Shown here piece by piece: positions 1 to 11,962 of a DNA stretch of 64,000 nt. A program made the position numbers and the translations under genes. The notes beneath the pieces were generated by a model. That model did no database searches, had not been told where the DNA came from, and saw only the letters and a program-made list of their open reading frames with translations. Source of the stretch: Solen grandis (taxonomy: Eukaryota > Mollusca > Bivalvia > Adapedonta > Solenidae); assembly GCA_021229015.1 (NCBI GenBank), contig CM037784.1, positions 65,561,223-65,625,222 on the forward strand. Reading direction: 5' to 3'. Positions within the stretch are counted from its first letter, which is position 1. The number at the start of each line of letters is the position of its first letter.

Positions 1-256
1 AAGCCTTCTTCCTGGGAGGGGGAGAGGGACTCCGACCCCCAGCAGCACTGAACCCAGAGAAGGAGGAGGAAGATGAGGCCTTCCTTTTCCGGGATGAGTA
101 AGACCGACGTGAAGAGGCTTTCTTCCAGATCTCGTCTGTCCACGAAGCACAAACGGTGCAGGTGTCGACCCTAGAGCACCCTGAACATGAAAGGCAGGAC
201 TGATGGGAATCCCAGGACGCCTTGACATGTCCGCAGGAGCCCCGAGACTGCGACAT
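1..256 (-). CDS. Partial Cys/His-rich retroelement-like ORF
   Basis: Reading the minus strand from an ATG at 256 gives 85 codons without a stop, running off the window edge, so only the N-terminus is visible. The protein opens with a Cys/His cluster: C8, H10, D16, H18, C21, C24, C27, C33, C36, then W39. A basic, Ser-rich stretch follows (residues 50-85, with RKRK and a run of serines). Such a compact D-x-H-x2-C-x2-C ... C-x2-C cluster followed by a Ser/Arg-rich linker resembles the N-terminus of the first ORF of LTR or DIRS-type retroelements in molluscs and cnidarians. This comparison is from memory. The stretch is more GC-rich than its surroundings, as expected of a recently active element. 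It could instead be the first exon of an unknown host gene. Confidence 0.45.
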   Translation of the reverse strand, partial: MSQSRGSCGHVKASWDSHQSCLSCSGCSRVDTCTVCASWTDEIWKKASSRRSYSSRKRKASSSSSFSGFSAAGGRSPSPPPRKKA

Positions 257-530
257 AGTAAAAAGCGGAAACCCGTGACACAAGGCAAAAGGTCCCGATA
301 CGGGACGGAGATTGGGAATTCTACACGTATATAGAATAAAACCAATAAGAACAATATAAACAACACAGCCGAGGCTATGAAAAGATAAGAAAAGGAGAGC
401 TGTAGCGCACAGAAGCTATCAAGAAAGGGACACGCTAGGTTACCCACTGAAACTCGATGGCTTCCAAAACACAATTGGAGAACGGGGGTTACACTTCCGG
501 TAACTAGGGGGTTTAGGGAATGGTTTATTT
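257..530 (-). other. Leader region of the partial ORF, possible LTR
   Basis: Sequence immediately upstream of the minus-strand ORF is less AT-rich than the DNA beyond about 540. On the minus strand it contains a TGTAAC-beginning stretch near 490 that could be an LTR start. No second LTR copy is in the window, so this cannot be confirmed. Confidence 0.2.
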
Positions 531-995
531 TGCGGACTCTGTTTTGGAAGCTGTGCACAAATAGACACATACCTGAAGTAATAACAGGTAACGTATTTAT
601 GCTATTAAAACAGTACATATTCTATTATACAAAAATTGCTGGAAAAGTTTTGTGACAAATGCTTTAAGTAACTTTTTCATTAATATGGTAATTAGAATAA
701 AATTTTCAAAAGTGATACTTATCTAGAATTAGATCCCTAATTTTGAGCCATAGTAAATCTGTTACTGTATGTCATGTTACAAGTATTAGTGTACATGTAT
801 ACACAAAATCTTGCGAAATGAATAACCTTTACTCTTTGATAAAACCAAGTAAGACTAGACCTATCAATGAAAGTAAATGATCTTCTAACCTAGCAGTCAT
901 ATTTTTCACCCTAATGTCCCAGTTATCAATCACTGTATTCTTACAGGCATTTAATAAAATATTTTTTTTACAAGTACTGATTTTGGAACTCCAGG

Positions 996-1133
996 CCCCG
1001 TGTTCTCGAAAACCTTTAGTACAATTTCTGGCTCAAATTTGAGTATCTGCATGATACTCAAATCCCTTTTGAAACTAATGGGCATAGTCTGAGTTTGAGT
1101 ATGAAAACCATTTTTATTTCGAGAACATGGGGG
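996..1133. mobile_element. Short MITE with inverted termini
   Basis: The left end CCCCGTGTTCTCGAAA (from 996) is matched in inverted orientation by TTTCGAGAACATGGGG (to 1133), with one mismatch. Inside is a small hairpin, TTTGAGTAT...ATACTCAAA. About 138 bp, no coding capacity, so a non-autonomous DNA element or foldback repeat. Confidence 0.6.
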
Positions 1134-1316
1134 GAGGGATATACATTGTACTCTATCAAGTTTTTACAAAAGAAATGACACTTCACTGTAACAATTTATT
1201 GCACAAAACTGTGACATTGATTTACATCAAGACTTTTGGCACGAAAATAACATGTTGTGTGAATTTAGCACTAAACATTATTTCAATGCAATACATGTAG
1301 ATTATCCAACTCAAAA

Positions 1317-2157
1317 AATAAGAGGGCCATAGTGGCCCTGGATCGCTCACCTGTGTATAGGGTTACCCAAGGAACATCAGTCTTTATTAAAACATTTTGA
1401 AATCTGCTCAGTAGTTTTGATGGAGATGATCCCTGTAAAGTTTTATCAAATTCTGTCCTGAGCAGTTTCAGAGGAGATGTCATTTAAAGATTTCACTATG
1501 TACATATAAGGCAAATTAGCCCTGCCCCTGGCAGCCATGTTTTTTATGGATTGAAATAATTTTAGCAACTTTTGTGAAGCTTCAATAAATGACCATCCCT
1601 GCCAAATTTAATCAAATTCTGTCCTGCAGTTTCAGAGGAGATGTCGTTTTAAGATTCACTATATACATAAGGCCAATTAGCCCCACGCCCTGGCAGCCAT
1701 GTTTTTTTACGGATCGGAATAATTTTAGCGGAGATGTTGTTTAAAGATTTCACTTTATACAAATAAGACAAATAAGCCCCGCCCCTGGTGACCATGTTTT
1801 TTCATGGATCGGAATAATTTTAGCAACTTTTGTGGACCTTTACCTAATGATCATCCGTGCCAAATTAAATAAAATTCTGTCTAGCGGTTTCAGAGGAGAT
1901 GTCATTTAAAGATTTCACTATATACAAATAAGTCCTGCCCCTGGCGACCATGTTTTTTTACGAATCGGAATAATTTTAGCAACTTTTGTGAAGGTTCACC
2001 CAAGGATCATCCCTGCCAAGTTTAATCAAATTCTGTCCAGCAGTTTCAGAGGAAATTAAAATTTAAAGCAAATTGTTGACAACGCACAATGGATGACGGA
2101 CGCAGGGTGATCCTAATAGCTTACCTTGAGTGCATTATGCTCAAGTGAACTAAAAAA
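1317..2157 (-). mobile_element. Helentron-like (pearl-type) element, copy A
   Basis: On the minus strand it begins at 2157 with TTTTTTAGTTCACTTGAGC, contains diverged tandem units of roughly 160-190 bp (the motif around CCTGGCAGCCATGTTTTT recurs near 1528, 1690, 1787 and 1941), then a subterminal GATCGCTCACC match and the hairpin AGGGCCACTATGGCCCT beside the end. Same family as the copies at 27.8, 36.7, 43.4, 47.0 and 47.6 kb. Noncoding. Confidence 0.75.
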
Positions 2158-2460
2158 GATGGCGAGAATGACCTATGAAGAATGAACCAAGTTGGTACCC
2201 AGATTTGACTGACTTTGTAAATTAAGTAATCAATTCCAACAGTATGTAAAAATTAATATATGATTTATTTTTTCACAATTGACACCTATTTAAGGTATGA
2301 AACACGTCTGAGTAAATTTGTTTTAATTCGCATATTCAAATCAAACACCAAGCAAAAAACAAGAGCTCCGCTGACAGCGGGGCAATATACGCCCGAAGGT
2401 ATGTATTGTCAGGGAATATCCTAAGACAAAAAGGATAAGCACAAACATGTATATATAACA

Positions 2461-3300
2461 CCAGTTAAGATATTTGACCTTAAATTGTGACCTTGACCTT
2501 AAACCTAGCCATCTGAAAGCTATGTTCTGCACATCCTCTCACTCTGGGTGATACTTCTGCCAAATAGTTTCCATTTACATCCAGCGGGTCAAAAGATACA
2601 GAGCGGACACAAATATACTTACTTTGCTCCAGTTAAGATATTTGACCTTGAATTGTGACCTTGACCTTGAACCTAGCCATCTGAAACCTATGTTCTGCAC
2701 ATCCTCTTACTGTGGGTGATACTTCTGCCAAATAGTTTCCATTTACATCCAGCAGGTCAAAAGATACAGAGCGGACACAAAAATACTAATTTTGCACCAG
2801 TTAAGATATTTGACCTTGAATTGTGACCTTGACCTTGAACCTAGCCATCTGAAACCTATGTTCTGCACATCCTCTTACTGTGGGTGATACTTCTGCCAAA
2901 TAGTTTCCATTTACATCCAGCGGGTCAAAAGATACAGAGCGGACACAAATATACTTACTTTGCTCCAGTTAAGATATTTGACCTTGAATTGTGACCTTGA
3001 CCTTGAACCTAGCCATCTGAAACCTATGTTCTGCACATCCTCTTACTGTGGGTGATACTTCTGCCAAATAGTTTCCATTTACATCCAGCAGGTCAAAAGA
3101 TACAGAGCGGACACAAAAATACTAATTTTGCACCAGTTAAGATATTTGACCTTGAATTGTGACCTTGACCTTGAACCTAGCCATCTGAAACCTATGTTCT
3201 GCACATCCTCTCACTCTGGGTGATACTTCTGCCAAATAGTTTTCATTTATATTAAGTGGTTCAAAAGATACAGAGCGGACACGAAATTGCTAACGGACGG
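2461..3300. repeat. Five 168-bp tandem monomers in dimeric order
   Basis: Units start at 2461, 2629, 2797, 2965 and 3133, exactly 168 bp apart, each beginning CCAGTTAAGATATTTGACC. Units 1 and 3 share one variant (CAGCGGGTCA, TTTGCTCC) and units 2 and 4 another (CAGCAGGTCA, TTTGCACC). The array is therefore a 336-bp dimer repeated, with a diverged last unit. Confidence 0.9.
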
Positions 3301-3350
3301 ACGGACAGACGGACGGACGGACGGACGGACGGACAGAGGGACGGACGACC
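3294..3350. repeat. GGAC tetranucleotide microsatellite
   Basis: A run of ACGG/GGAC units with a few substitutions, lying at the end of the 168-bp array and inside the Helentron-like element. Confidence 0.9.
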
Positions 3351-3409
3351 AGCGGCATAACATAATACAGCCCTTCGGGCGTATAAAAATGACACAAATA
3401 ACCTTAAGC

Positions 3410-3595
3410 TTAACAACTGCACAATAAACCACAAGAAGTTTTCCTTGGAACACATCTATCAACTGCAGAACGAGCATGACAGAAATAGTGTGACAAACAA
3501 AGTGTGACAGACAAGGCAGACATACGGTCAGACAGACAACGGAGAAATGATCCCTATGTATCAATTCTTCTTACAGCAGGTGACCCAATAAAACA
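3410..3595 (-). mobile_element. Short diverged Helentron-like element (GTCTGTC family)
   Basis: On the minus strand it reads GGTCACCTGCTGTAAG, then ATAGGGATCATTTCTCC, a GTCTGTC-rich stretch, and GTTCCAAGGAAAAC near the end. It aligns by eye with the copies at 35.05-35.17 kb and 45.02-45.13 kb. Noncoding. Confidence 0.5.
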
Positions 3596-4624
3596 AATCT
3601 TTTATACTCCAAACAAACTTAGTTTATAATTTTGGCATACACAAACTATCCAGTTGCAGCATTATGTCTTCATGTGGTAGTTTTGTTGGATACGACTTCA
3701 GAAGATTCTCTAAATTACTCTCTCAGATACTTGTCATGAAGTGTTTATTTGTCTTTCATTAAGGGTTTTATCCCTCTTAAAACACATTATCATGTCATGC
3801 AATACTATTATATTTTGGGTTATTTTGTAGCTTTTCTCCTGTGCCCTAATTTCAACAATAAGCCTCAATGACTTCTGAAAATTTTCGCTGTGGAGCTCAA
3901 TTGTGCCATTTCTCTCCCATAGTGAATGTACACATGTAATCATATTAGATTAGAAATATGGGAGGATCTAGATTGTTAATAGAAACCATTCCCTATCAGT
4001 ATTGATCATAGACTTGAAATATCACATCAATAATGCGGAAAATCACCAACAAACTTCCTCACTTCTGGCAGTGCTCACCAACCCATCGTGAATATTTGCA
4101 AGATCTGGAATACTGAAATCACCAAATTGCGATTGATGATTGCACACTGGGGCTTAGCAACATGATCTGCTGTCAAATAATTGTTATCTTTCGATCTGCC
4201 TTGGGCAGGAAATATCAACAACAAAAAAATCGAGGGCTCTGTTTTTGTTTTGGTAGTGGGATACTTTGATTGCTGTATGCCTGCTGGTTCAAGTACAAAA
4301 AGATCATTGGAGATATTGACGGAATGAGTGAAACCTGTTGGTTCTGTGTATGGTTTTCATTCCGGTATAATAATTAAGCTGAGCGATGGGAAAATTGAGT
4401 ATTGAAAAAATAATAAAAGCCATAAAGGTCCTTTATTGCTTAACTCAGTGCTAATGCTATGAAAGACAATGTAATAATAACATCAGATTTGCTTTTGCGT
4501 TTATCATTGCTGCTTATTTAAGTACTTCAGTTTTAATAGTGACATCAAGCTAATTACAGGTGGAGGAAGACCCATGCAAACAAGGGACACCGGGTAGGAC
4601 CAAAATGACTAACCTACTGTAATA
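3596..4624. other. Intergenic, nothing recognised
   Basis: AT-rich sequence with no credible coding exon, RNA gene or repeat structure visible. Confidence 0.5.
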
Positions 4625-5030
4625 TACTAAGGTCTCTCTTCTTGACTCAGGAGTCTTGGTTTTGACCCTTGAAATTTCAGAAATGTTGCCTTTTGGCCTT
4701 TAAAAATACATGGTCAGAGGTCAAGTTTACGTTAAAATCAAAAGTATCCAGTATGACCGAAAAATTGCTGCATTTAAAAAAAAAAAATTCAACAACCTTC
4801 TATGATTATAATAGTTAAAATTCAACAAACTTATGACTGTATAATAATTATTATATAAGGTTGTTGATTTTTTTTTTTTAAAATTTGGCAGTTTTTTTGT
4901 CAAAGCAATGTACTGGATTCATTTGGTTAAAATAAAAAGGAAAAGATAAAAAAAAACACCTCAAAATATTGTTCTATTTATAATTTGGACAATTTGACCC
5001 CTGAGTTTCACTTACTAGTATGGTGAGTCC
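4625..5030. repeat. Long imperfect inverted repeat (foldback/MITE)
   Basis: Arms of about 150 bp face each other across an AT-rich centre near 4830. TTCAACAACCTT (about 4789) pairs with AAGGTTGTTGA (about 4857), and further out TCCAGTATGACCG pairs imperfectly with the stretch near 4905 containing GTACTGGA. TTGACCC-type motifs recur at both outer ends. Likely a decayed palindromic element. Confidence 0.5.
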
Positions 5031-5214
5031 TGAAACAAGTTGTTAGGCATCCTAACAAAGTGATCAGACCTAGGTTAAGTGAAAACCAGTATAAATCATG
5101 TTACTATAACCTCTCTCTTTAATTTACATGCACCTTTGAGAAGAAATCATGAAGATGTTCCTGTAACAACTTTATTCAAATTTCTGTAAGTTGCTGTAAG
5201 TTTAAATTTATTTC

Positions 5215-5395
5215 CTTTACATCGATTGGAAAACAAGTTCTTACAACTAATACTATCCCTTTCGACAATTCCCGGGTTGGAGCAGTACTTTGCGCCCTGG
5301 AAGGTCATGAAGAGTTCTTGCCTCCAACGGGGTTAAAACCCACAACCTTCGGATCCATAATCAGGTATGTTACCGCTGGACCACGGCACCCTCAA
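5215..5395 (-). mobile_element. tRNA-derived SINE, minus orientation
   Basis: On the minus strand it starts with a tRNA-like head: box A-like TGGTCCAGCGGTAACATA and, about 35 nt on, box B-like GGTTGTGGGTTTTAACCC. The body runs through CCAACCCGGGAATTGTC to a 3' tail with ATCGATGTAAAGG. The same family is at 30.66-30.88 kb, and its 3' tail alone is inserted at 58.50-58.58 kb. Confidence 0.65.
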
Positions 5396-5605
5396 GTAAG
5401 TTGCTAAAACCAATACTGATATATCTCACTTGTGCTTGGCACTCAGCATATAAGGGTGGATGTAGAAGTGGTTGGCCCAGTGTCAGGATAATGTAAATGG
5501 GTTGGTATCATACTACTTGTTTACAGCAGGCAACACTATATCTGTCCCTTGTAGACGAAAGTCCCCTAATGACTGAAATACTTTGGTGGTATATTAAAAA
5601 ACAAC
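5396..5605 (+). mobile_element. SINE core fragment, head missing
   Basis: Carries the body of the SINE family best seen at 55.5 and 58.4 kb: CTTGGCACTCAGCATATAAG, TGGTTGGCCCAGTGT, TGGTATCATACT and ACTGAAATACT. The tRNA-like head is absent, and the oppositely oriented SINE abuts it, so one probably inserted into the other. Confidence 0.6.
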
Positions 5606-7099
5606 ATCTGTAGCTTCTGCACTTAACCCTTGCATTCATCATATCTGGAAGAGGAATGGTAACCTACTTGGGAGAGACAACTTTCAACATGGGTGGCAAA
5701 TGATGTCTGCTATTAAGGCTCTTATTTTCTGAGGAGCTTTTGTTTGCAGGGACTTTATTTTCTCAAGGATGAAAAAAAAAAGATGAAATTCTGCAATGAC
5801 TACAAAAAATATGCTTTTTACATCAAAAAAAGTAATTTTTGCAGGATGTGAGATAAAAACAGAGACAGTCTCATGCAGAGGAAAAAAATTCTAATGACAT
5901 TCTAATAAGTCAATGATCGGATTCTGAATGCTGAAAGATCAATATCAAATCTTTTGAAATGTTAGTCTCCTTCACAGTATCGACTCTAATCATGTTAAGA
6001 TGCCCTGAGTAAACCGGATCAAACAGTCTTTTGAGCTCTGGTTAGGAAAACCTTAGATCTAATCCATTTGAACATAATTAGATCATTGACACACAATATT
6101 TAATACAGTGATTATTTTCATCACATTGGGAGACGAAAATTTCATTAATTTGGATCTTTTACATGCTATACTTTTTATGGACAAGCAGGATGCAATATAA
6201 TTACAAGAGGGGGACACTATATGTGTCTGTACAATACAAATGTCTCTACCACAATAATTTTGCAGCAATGATTTTTTTTAATCCAAGGGTCATAAGTCTG
6301 TCAAAACCAGGCAAAAGATTAGCGAAACACAAACTTGGTCAAGCTATAATTCATCATAGTTCACCTGTATACTAAGTTTGCTTTGTATCCCCAAGCAAAT
6401 ATCACAGCAGTCAAGAAAAGCTCTATTATCAAGAAATGTTTATAATCAAAGGGCAATAACTCTGTCATATACAACCGAAGGTCATTAAAATACAAGCTTG
6501 ATCTTTAGCTCATCTCAGTATCTCAAAGCATTTAAAAAAAATAACAAGGATTTAAAGAGGGCTAGAGAGAGAGAAAAAAATAAATATAGATTGTTATGCT
6601 GTAACTGACTTAATAATGTATTGGGTTACAATTCCATCATTCCATAAAAAATTGTTCAATAACGGTTATTTATGTCATCTAAATGAATTTATTTTCGTTC
6701 TCTTTTTTCATTATTCCTACCAAAAACCTTGATTCTGGCAGTGAAACAAGGAATTGGTAATAAAAAACCCTTTCGTTCAATACAAACTTGCATATCAATA
6801 ACTGCAAAACTATTAACTGATGTCCGCTCTTCCTGCAATAGGAAGAAAGAGGAAGACTGAGAAGAAATATTCTGGAGCCCTATCAAACATGTAGTGTCCG
6901 CTAAACAGTCAAATTGAAAGATCAATCACAATCATATCTGGCTACAGAGGAAGGCAAACACATGTCGAGGCAAACACAGTTCAAACAGAAATGAGAGACC
7001 ACCTTGACAGGTGTTGATGTACACAGTGACCAGATGACTGGCATTTGTAACAGTAATGACTCATTGTTTGCAATCCAACCCTTAATCTTTAAATCTAAC
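5606..7099. other. Intergenic, nothing recognised
   Basis: AT-rich. Short open frames here show no domain, codon pattern or splice context that would support a gene. Confidence 0.45.
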
Positions 7100-7294
7100 A
7101 TATAAAGCTGCCAGTGGATCTGCAGAAAGCCAAACTGAAACCTTACCAAATTTAATTGTAAAATCCTCATTACCAGACCACTGAGGAACAGCGAACAGCA
7201 TAAAACCTGATCAGCCTGTGAGTTACTCGCAGGCTGATCTGGTTTTATGCTGTTCGCATAGGTCTTTTCATGGTATCCTCTATGAGGGAAAGGG
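7100..7294. mobile_element. TTAA-type palindromic MITE, left end degraded
   Basis: Contains the diagnostic long hairpin with arms CAGCATAAAACCTGATCAGC and its complement around a short loop (about 7197-7255), and ends in TATGAGGGAAAGGG followed by TTAA at 7295. The left terminus seen in the full copies at 31.4, 33.1 and 42.7 kb is diverged or missing. Confidence 0.75.
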
Positions 7295-7298
7295 TTAA

Positions 7299-9618
7299 AG
7301 TGATTAATTAGCAGCAACTATTTGCACTTAAAACATTATATGCATATATAACAAGGTATATGATTCAAATAAAAAATTTAAAAAGTGATTAATACCCCCA
7401 CATTCCAATTTGACCAGAAGAATTAGAAGGGCTATAATTCTAACAAAATCCTTGACACAATTGTCTGCTCTTCTTTTGCGATTAGTCTTACCATTGATGA
7501 TAAATCACAATTCTAAGTGTGAAAGCATTCACTTTCAAGTTCAAGACCAAACTTTATTTATTGTCAGAGACAAATAGAAAAACATTAGCTATGAATAGCT
7601 ATTTACCGACAAGCAGGCATTATTTAAAACAAAACTTACCAAACTTAAATCTCTGACAGTTATAATAATCTGTAACTAGGTTTTCATAAAACATCAATTT
7701 GTAATTGCTATATATATAAAAATATGAGACACTAGCTATAAAAGTATGGTAAATAAATGATTTATATGTACAGTCATGTACTTCAACATTGTCGCTCAAT
7801 ATATAAATTAAATCTGTCTATACAACCAATGTTTGGTTATGTGTTCCACTTACCTTTTCTTTCTTAAAAGAAATCATACAAAATACTGATGCCTTAAATA
7901 AGTGTTTTGTTTCATTTAATTATATGTTTTATCATTTCATTTTAGAGCTCAAAGTCTCCCCATATCTGCTGATTTTCTTTTTATTTACACTGAGTTACAA
8001 ATACATTGCAATAATGTCTTTAAACTTACTTGAAATTAACACCAAAAGCAAAGACAAAAATACTCTGAGGACTGTAAACAGAAAGAATAATCAGTTCTAC
8101 AGCAGTAAATAGCTCATTGCAGCCACAGGACCATTAGCTGAGATAAAAACATACAAGCTCATAAACATTGAGTCAGCATGTATTTCCAAAAGTAGCATCA
8201 GAGCAAAGGTTTTACCATGTTTTTAACATTCTTTTATCATTCTTCAAGGCAGAAAAAGTGAGAGAATAGCCCTACCTTGCGATGTCCAACAGGTTCCCCT
8301 GACTTAGCTTTACAGCCCCTGAGAGACTAGCTGGTACCTACATAGCAGAGTACTGGTACCCCCACATGCAGAAAGCTGGTACCTAACTGCACTGGTACCC
8401 ACATTCAGAGAGGCCCCAGCTTCAGCAACACTAACAACGATACAATGTGTCTTTATTTCCCCACAGAAACATTCACTGGTCCTACCTTACCGTAACTATA
8501 TACACAGCAACTGCAATACAGTCATTATTATGCTTTTTTTGTTTTGCTTTCTTCATTCATACCTTGAATATATTCTATTATTTGGCATAGTTATACAATG
8601 TTAATGATTATTTACTTCATTATTTGTTATAAATTTTTCATCTTTTTTATATTTTTTTTTATTTTTTTTTTATACATAAAACAACAACAACAGAAACCCC
8701 AACAAACAACAGCAACAGTCTGTTACTGATTAAACAACCTGCATTCAATTTACTAAAGATAAAGCAACATTTTATTACCCCCAGATATTTGAGAAAATGG
8801 TCTCACTTATATACAAGCATGCAAATGTGGTGTATCACATGGTTTTAGGCCTTGGAACATAGTTAAACATATTAAGGTAGTAACCAAAGTTAAAAAAAGT
8901 TTAAATAAAGAAAAACTGAGTTCATATAATGTCTGTAAGAGAAATTAAATGGCTTAAAATTAATGAGTTTATACAGATAATCAGTCTTGCATCAGTCTAG
9001 CCTAATTCTAGTGTTATTATTTTTTTTATTGAATGATTAAGTTCTGTTGCCATGACAACAAAAAGCGGATCTAATGATAATTACAGATTTTTATATTTTT
9101 GTCTTGGATGAAGTTTTTATAATTAGCTGTAATTTTAAATAAAGTTATCCATTAATTAATTTACCCTGCCATAAAGCACAGATTATATCTGGTTAAATCA
9201 TCATGAAAATGACATAAAATTTTGCGGAAAGTGTTGAATGAACACTCCTTATAGCATAATTTTAGGAACAGTTTTACGTGATGAAAAAAAAAATGTATCT
9301 GGGTTAATAGTTACGGTACCATTGGATTTGATAAAACACAAAGAAGAGAGAAAAAATATCACATAATTATGACAATAGACTTAATTACTCTGTGCAGCAG
9401 AAATATGCATTAGAAGGAGGTGGTTTATTAACAAACATTCATTTTTATATATAAATGTATATCTTATTTGGAGTTGATAAGAAAAGAAATGGAATATGTC
9501 ATTTCTGAATAAATCAGGGGCCATAACTCTAGACCTAAGGGTCCAATATGGCCCATTGTCAAACTTGACTAAGATCTTATGGCCATAAGCAATGTGTCAG
9601 TGTTTTGATTAGGATTAC
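7299..9618. other. Intergenic, nothing coding recognised
   Basis: AT-rich with homopolymer runs (around 8640-8670). No supportable gene. A small GGTACC-bearing repeat is listed separately. Confidence 0.45.
8328..8412. repeat. Short GGTACC-bearing tandem repeat
   Basis: CTGGTACC or a one-base variant occurs four times within about 70 bp (near 8331, 8350, 8369 and 8389), spaced about 20 bp apart and alternating with CAGAGTA/CAGAAAG-like spacers. A local two-unit duplication is the simplest reading. Confidence 0.5.
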
Positions 9619-9622
9619 TTAA

Positions 9623-9776
9623 GGTAAAGTCCCTATTATGGTTCTGCTACATCTTGGACCACTTAACCTCTACCAAGATAACCAAGGTACCCTAATGAAA
9701 CATTAGGAAACCTTGGTTATCTCCGTGAAAGGCCATGAGGTCAAATATATAGCGGAACCAATACAGGGACTTTACC
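9623..9776. mobile_element. Palindromic MITE flanked by TTAA
   Basis: Both ends are GGTAAAGTCCCT in inverted orientation, with about 26 of the outer 30 bases matching. Each end is flanked by TTAA (9619-9622, 9777-9780), the target duplication expected of piggyBac-type insertion. The centre forms a second hairpin around CATTAGG/CCTAATG. 154 bp, noncoding. Confidence 0.75.
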
Positions 9777-10221
9777 TTAAGGTATGAAGATGCTAGAAAA
9801 AAAGGATGACATTAGTTATATCAGACTGTTACTATATCTTACCAATAGCATTTACCTTCATAGGTACATTGTTATTTGTGACATCAATACAGGTACAATT
9901 AAATCACTTTTTCATGAAATAGGTATTTACATGTAACCTATGTCTTATATGAATTGGGTATTTCCCCATTTTTTTTTTACTTATGTATACAACTGCCTAC
10001 ATTTAATTTGAATTTTTAAAAATCCTTTTGCTTTTATGTAGTTACCCCAGGATTCTGAAAACCATTGCTATTTTTGCCAAAATTAATTGGGTAAATACTG
10101 AAATATCTTCCTTATCTATTACTCTGTCAATAACAAGAAAAATAAAGTCCATTTGAAATTTAAAAGCTAATCATTGTAATCAAGACTCCAATGATTTTGG
10201 ATATTCAGCAGTTCTAGTACC

Positions 10222-10417
10222 AGTGCTTGTGATTGCCTTTGCTACGAGTGCAGACCAAGATCAGCCTGCACATCCATGAAGTCTGATCATGGTCTGCACT
10301 GTTTGCTATTCAGTCAGTAAATTTCCAGCAGATAACCCCCTTAAATCTTAACTAATGGTAGGTTCAAATTGAGAAAAGGACAAGTCCAATTAAGAAGTTT
10401 AGCATGGCAAGGGGTAA
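10222..10417. mobile_element. Hairpin-bearing MITE (GTGCAGACC family)
   Basis: AGTGCAGACCAAGATCAG (about 10249) pairs imperfectly with CTGATCATGGTCTGCACT (about 10283). The element continues to GGCAAGGGGTAA near 10417. The outer limits are estimated. Confidence 0.5.
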
Positions 10418-11639
10418 TAGAGGGGTGTCTCAAAAAACAGGAAATCATACAAAATTAACAAATTTCACTTGAGTAATCAACAAAAATAAATCCCCTGTGA
10501 AAATTAAGGTTTTTCATGATAAGTTTAATTTGGTTTTGAAACACATTACAGACAGGAAGACACCTGTCGATGCCACCTGCATCTAAAGAGCGGAAACATT
10601 CCTAACGCCAACCTTCTAAACTTTCTGACCAGCTGAAGAGGTGGAATAAAATGCCTCTGCCAGGCCATGTATAGGCTAGCTACTTATACATTACTCAAAG
10701 GTATCTGAGTTTAGGAAACAATTACTGATAAATGGCCTCTTGCCTCCATCCCATATTTCCTGTGTATCTATCTCCCATGTGGAGGAAATTGAGCCCTCAT
10801 GTGCTAAACATCCAATTAGTCATGGGAGAAGCTAATTGATGGCTACTTGAGGCCAGCGGCTACCTTCTGACTAACTTATGATAGTTGTTTTAGCGTCAGA
10901 CTCCATCCTTTATCTCTTACAGGCTCATGCACATCTTCAGATTTATTGAAGGGTGCCTCCTAAAATGGCGCCAGCATTTTATACCTTCCGTCAGTATTTT
11001 ATACCTTCCGGCCACAAGAATTATGTCCAAATATACAGAGTACACTCCCTTGATCATCTATTTAATTTTTAGAAAAAATAAACAAACGAATATGGAGACA
11101 TCAAAATCGATACAAATGTATGATAATTATTATACCTTACAATACAATCAGCACAATAGCAGTTAAAGTTTGCTTCAATTGTAGGCATTGTACACAGTAT
11201 ATTGTCTCCATCTACTGCTTTACCTGATAACAAGTTTTTCCATTTAACTCTTGATCAATCAATATTTTCCTTGTTGCTTCAAAAAAGGAAAAAAAAATTT
11301 TTGAGGGTGGAATTTTCTTTATCAAATTTAAAAGAATTTCAGGAAAATGAGATTTTTTTACGAGGGCCCTTGTAGCAATGATTCATAAATTGGAAAAAAG
11401 TACATCGTATATAAAATGTGCATGTAATCCAATTGAAAATGTGGCATGGTCATGAACATAATTATAGGCTGCTATATTATTTACATTTAGCAATTAATGT
11501 TAAACATGTATGCAAAAAACTATTCAAATGTCCAGGGATATAACAGACTTCATTGTCTAAAGATCTGAAGGTTGCAAGTCTGATCTTCATGAGGGGCTAG
11601 AAATAATTAAGATCTGAACCCAGGTGAAAAGTATTGGTC
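10418..11639. other. Intergenic, nothing recognised
   Basis: No coding exon, RNA gene or clear repeat could be supported. Confidence 0.45.
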
Positions 11640-11962
11640 TGTTTGTTTGTTTATTGGGTTAAACGTCCCACCGACAGTATTTCAGTCATTTGGAGACCAT
11701 ATCTACTTGAAACAGGCATAGTGCTGCCACACTGCAGTATCACGCCTTAGACATGTGGCATGATACCACATCTCAGTCACATTATCCTGAAACTGGGCAA
11801 ATCAGTCCTGGAATTACCCTTATATGCTGAGCGCCAAGCAAAAGCAAGGAAGCTATACCAGTACCATTTTTTACGACTGTGGAATGTCGTGGCCTGGGAT
11901 CGTACCTATGACCTCCCCATTCTGGCGCATGCTATAACCAATTGGCCGCCAGGACTGTTGAA
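11640..11962 (-). mobile_element. tRNA-derived SINE, minus orientation
   Basis: The minus strand begins with a tRNA-like head (TGGCGGCCAATTGGTTATAGC, then GGTCATAGGTACGATCCC), continues through CTTGGCGCTCAGCATATAAG and TGGTATCATGCCACATG, and ends with ACTGAAATACTGTCGGTGGG and a TTAAACCCAATAAACAAAC tail. Same family as 33.0, 55.5 and 58.4 kb. An open frame across it (11760-12074) is incidental. Confidence 0.8.

Larger units (their letters stand above)
2360..3390 (-). mobile_element. Helentron-like element, copy B, with 168-bp tandem array
   Basis: The ends carry matching subterminal inverted repeats, ATACGCCCGAAGG near 2387 and CCTTCGGGCGTAT near 3372, and a hairpin (CCGCTGACAGCGG) next to the low-coordinate end. 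Between them sit five 168-bp tandem units (2461-3300) and a GGAC microsatellite (about 3294-3350). This combination of subterminal repeats, monomer array, tetranucleotide microsatellite and terminal hairpin matches the described layout of bivalve pearl elements and non-autonomous Helentrons. Confidence 0.8.
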
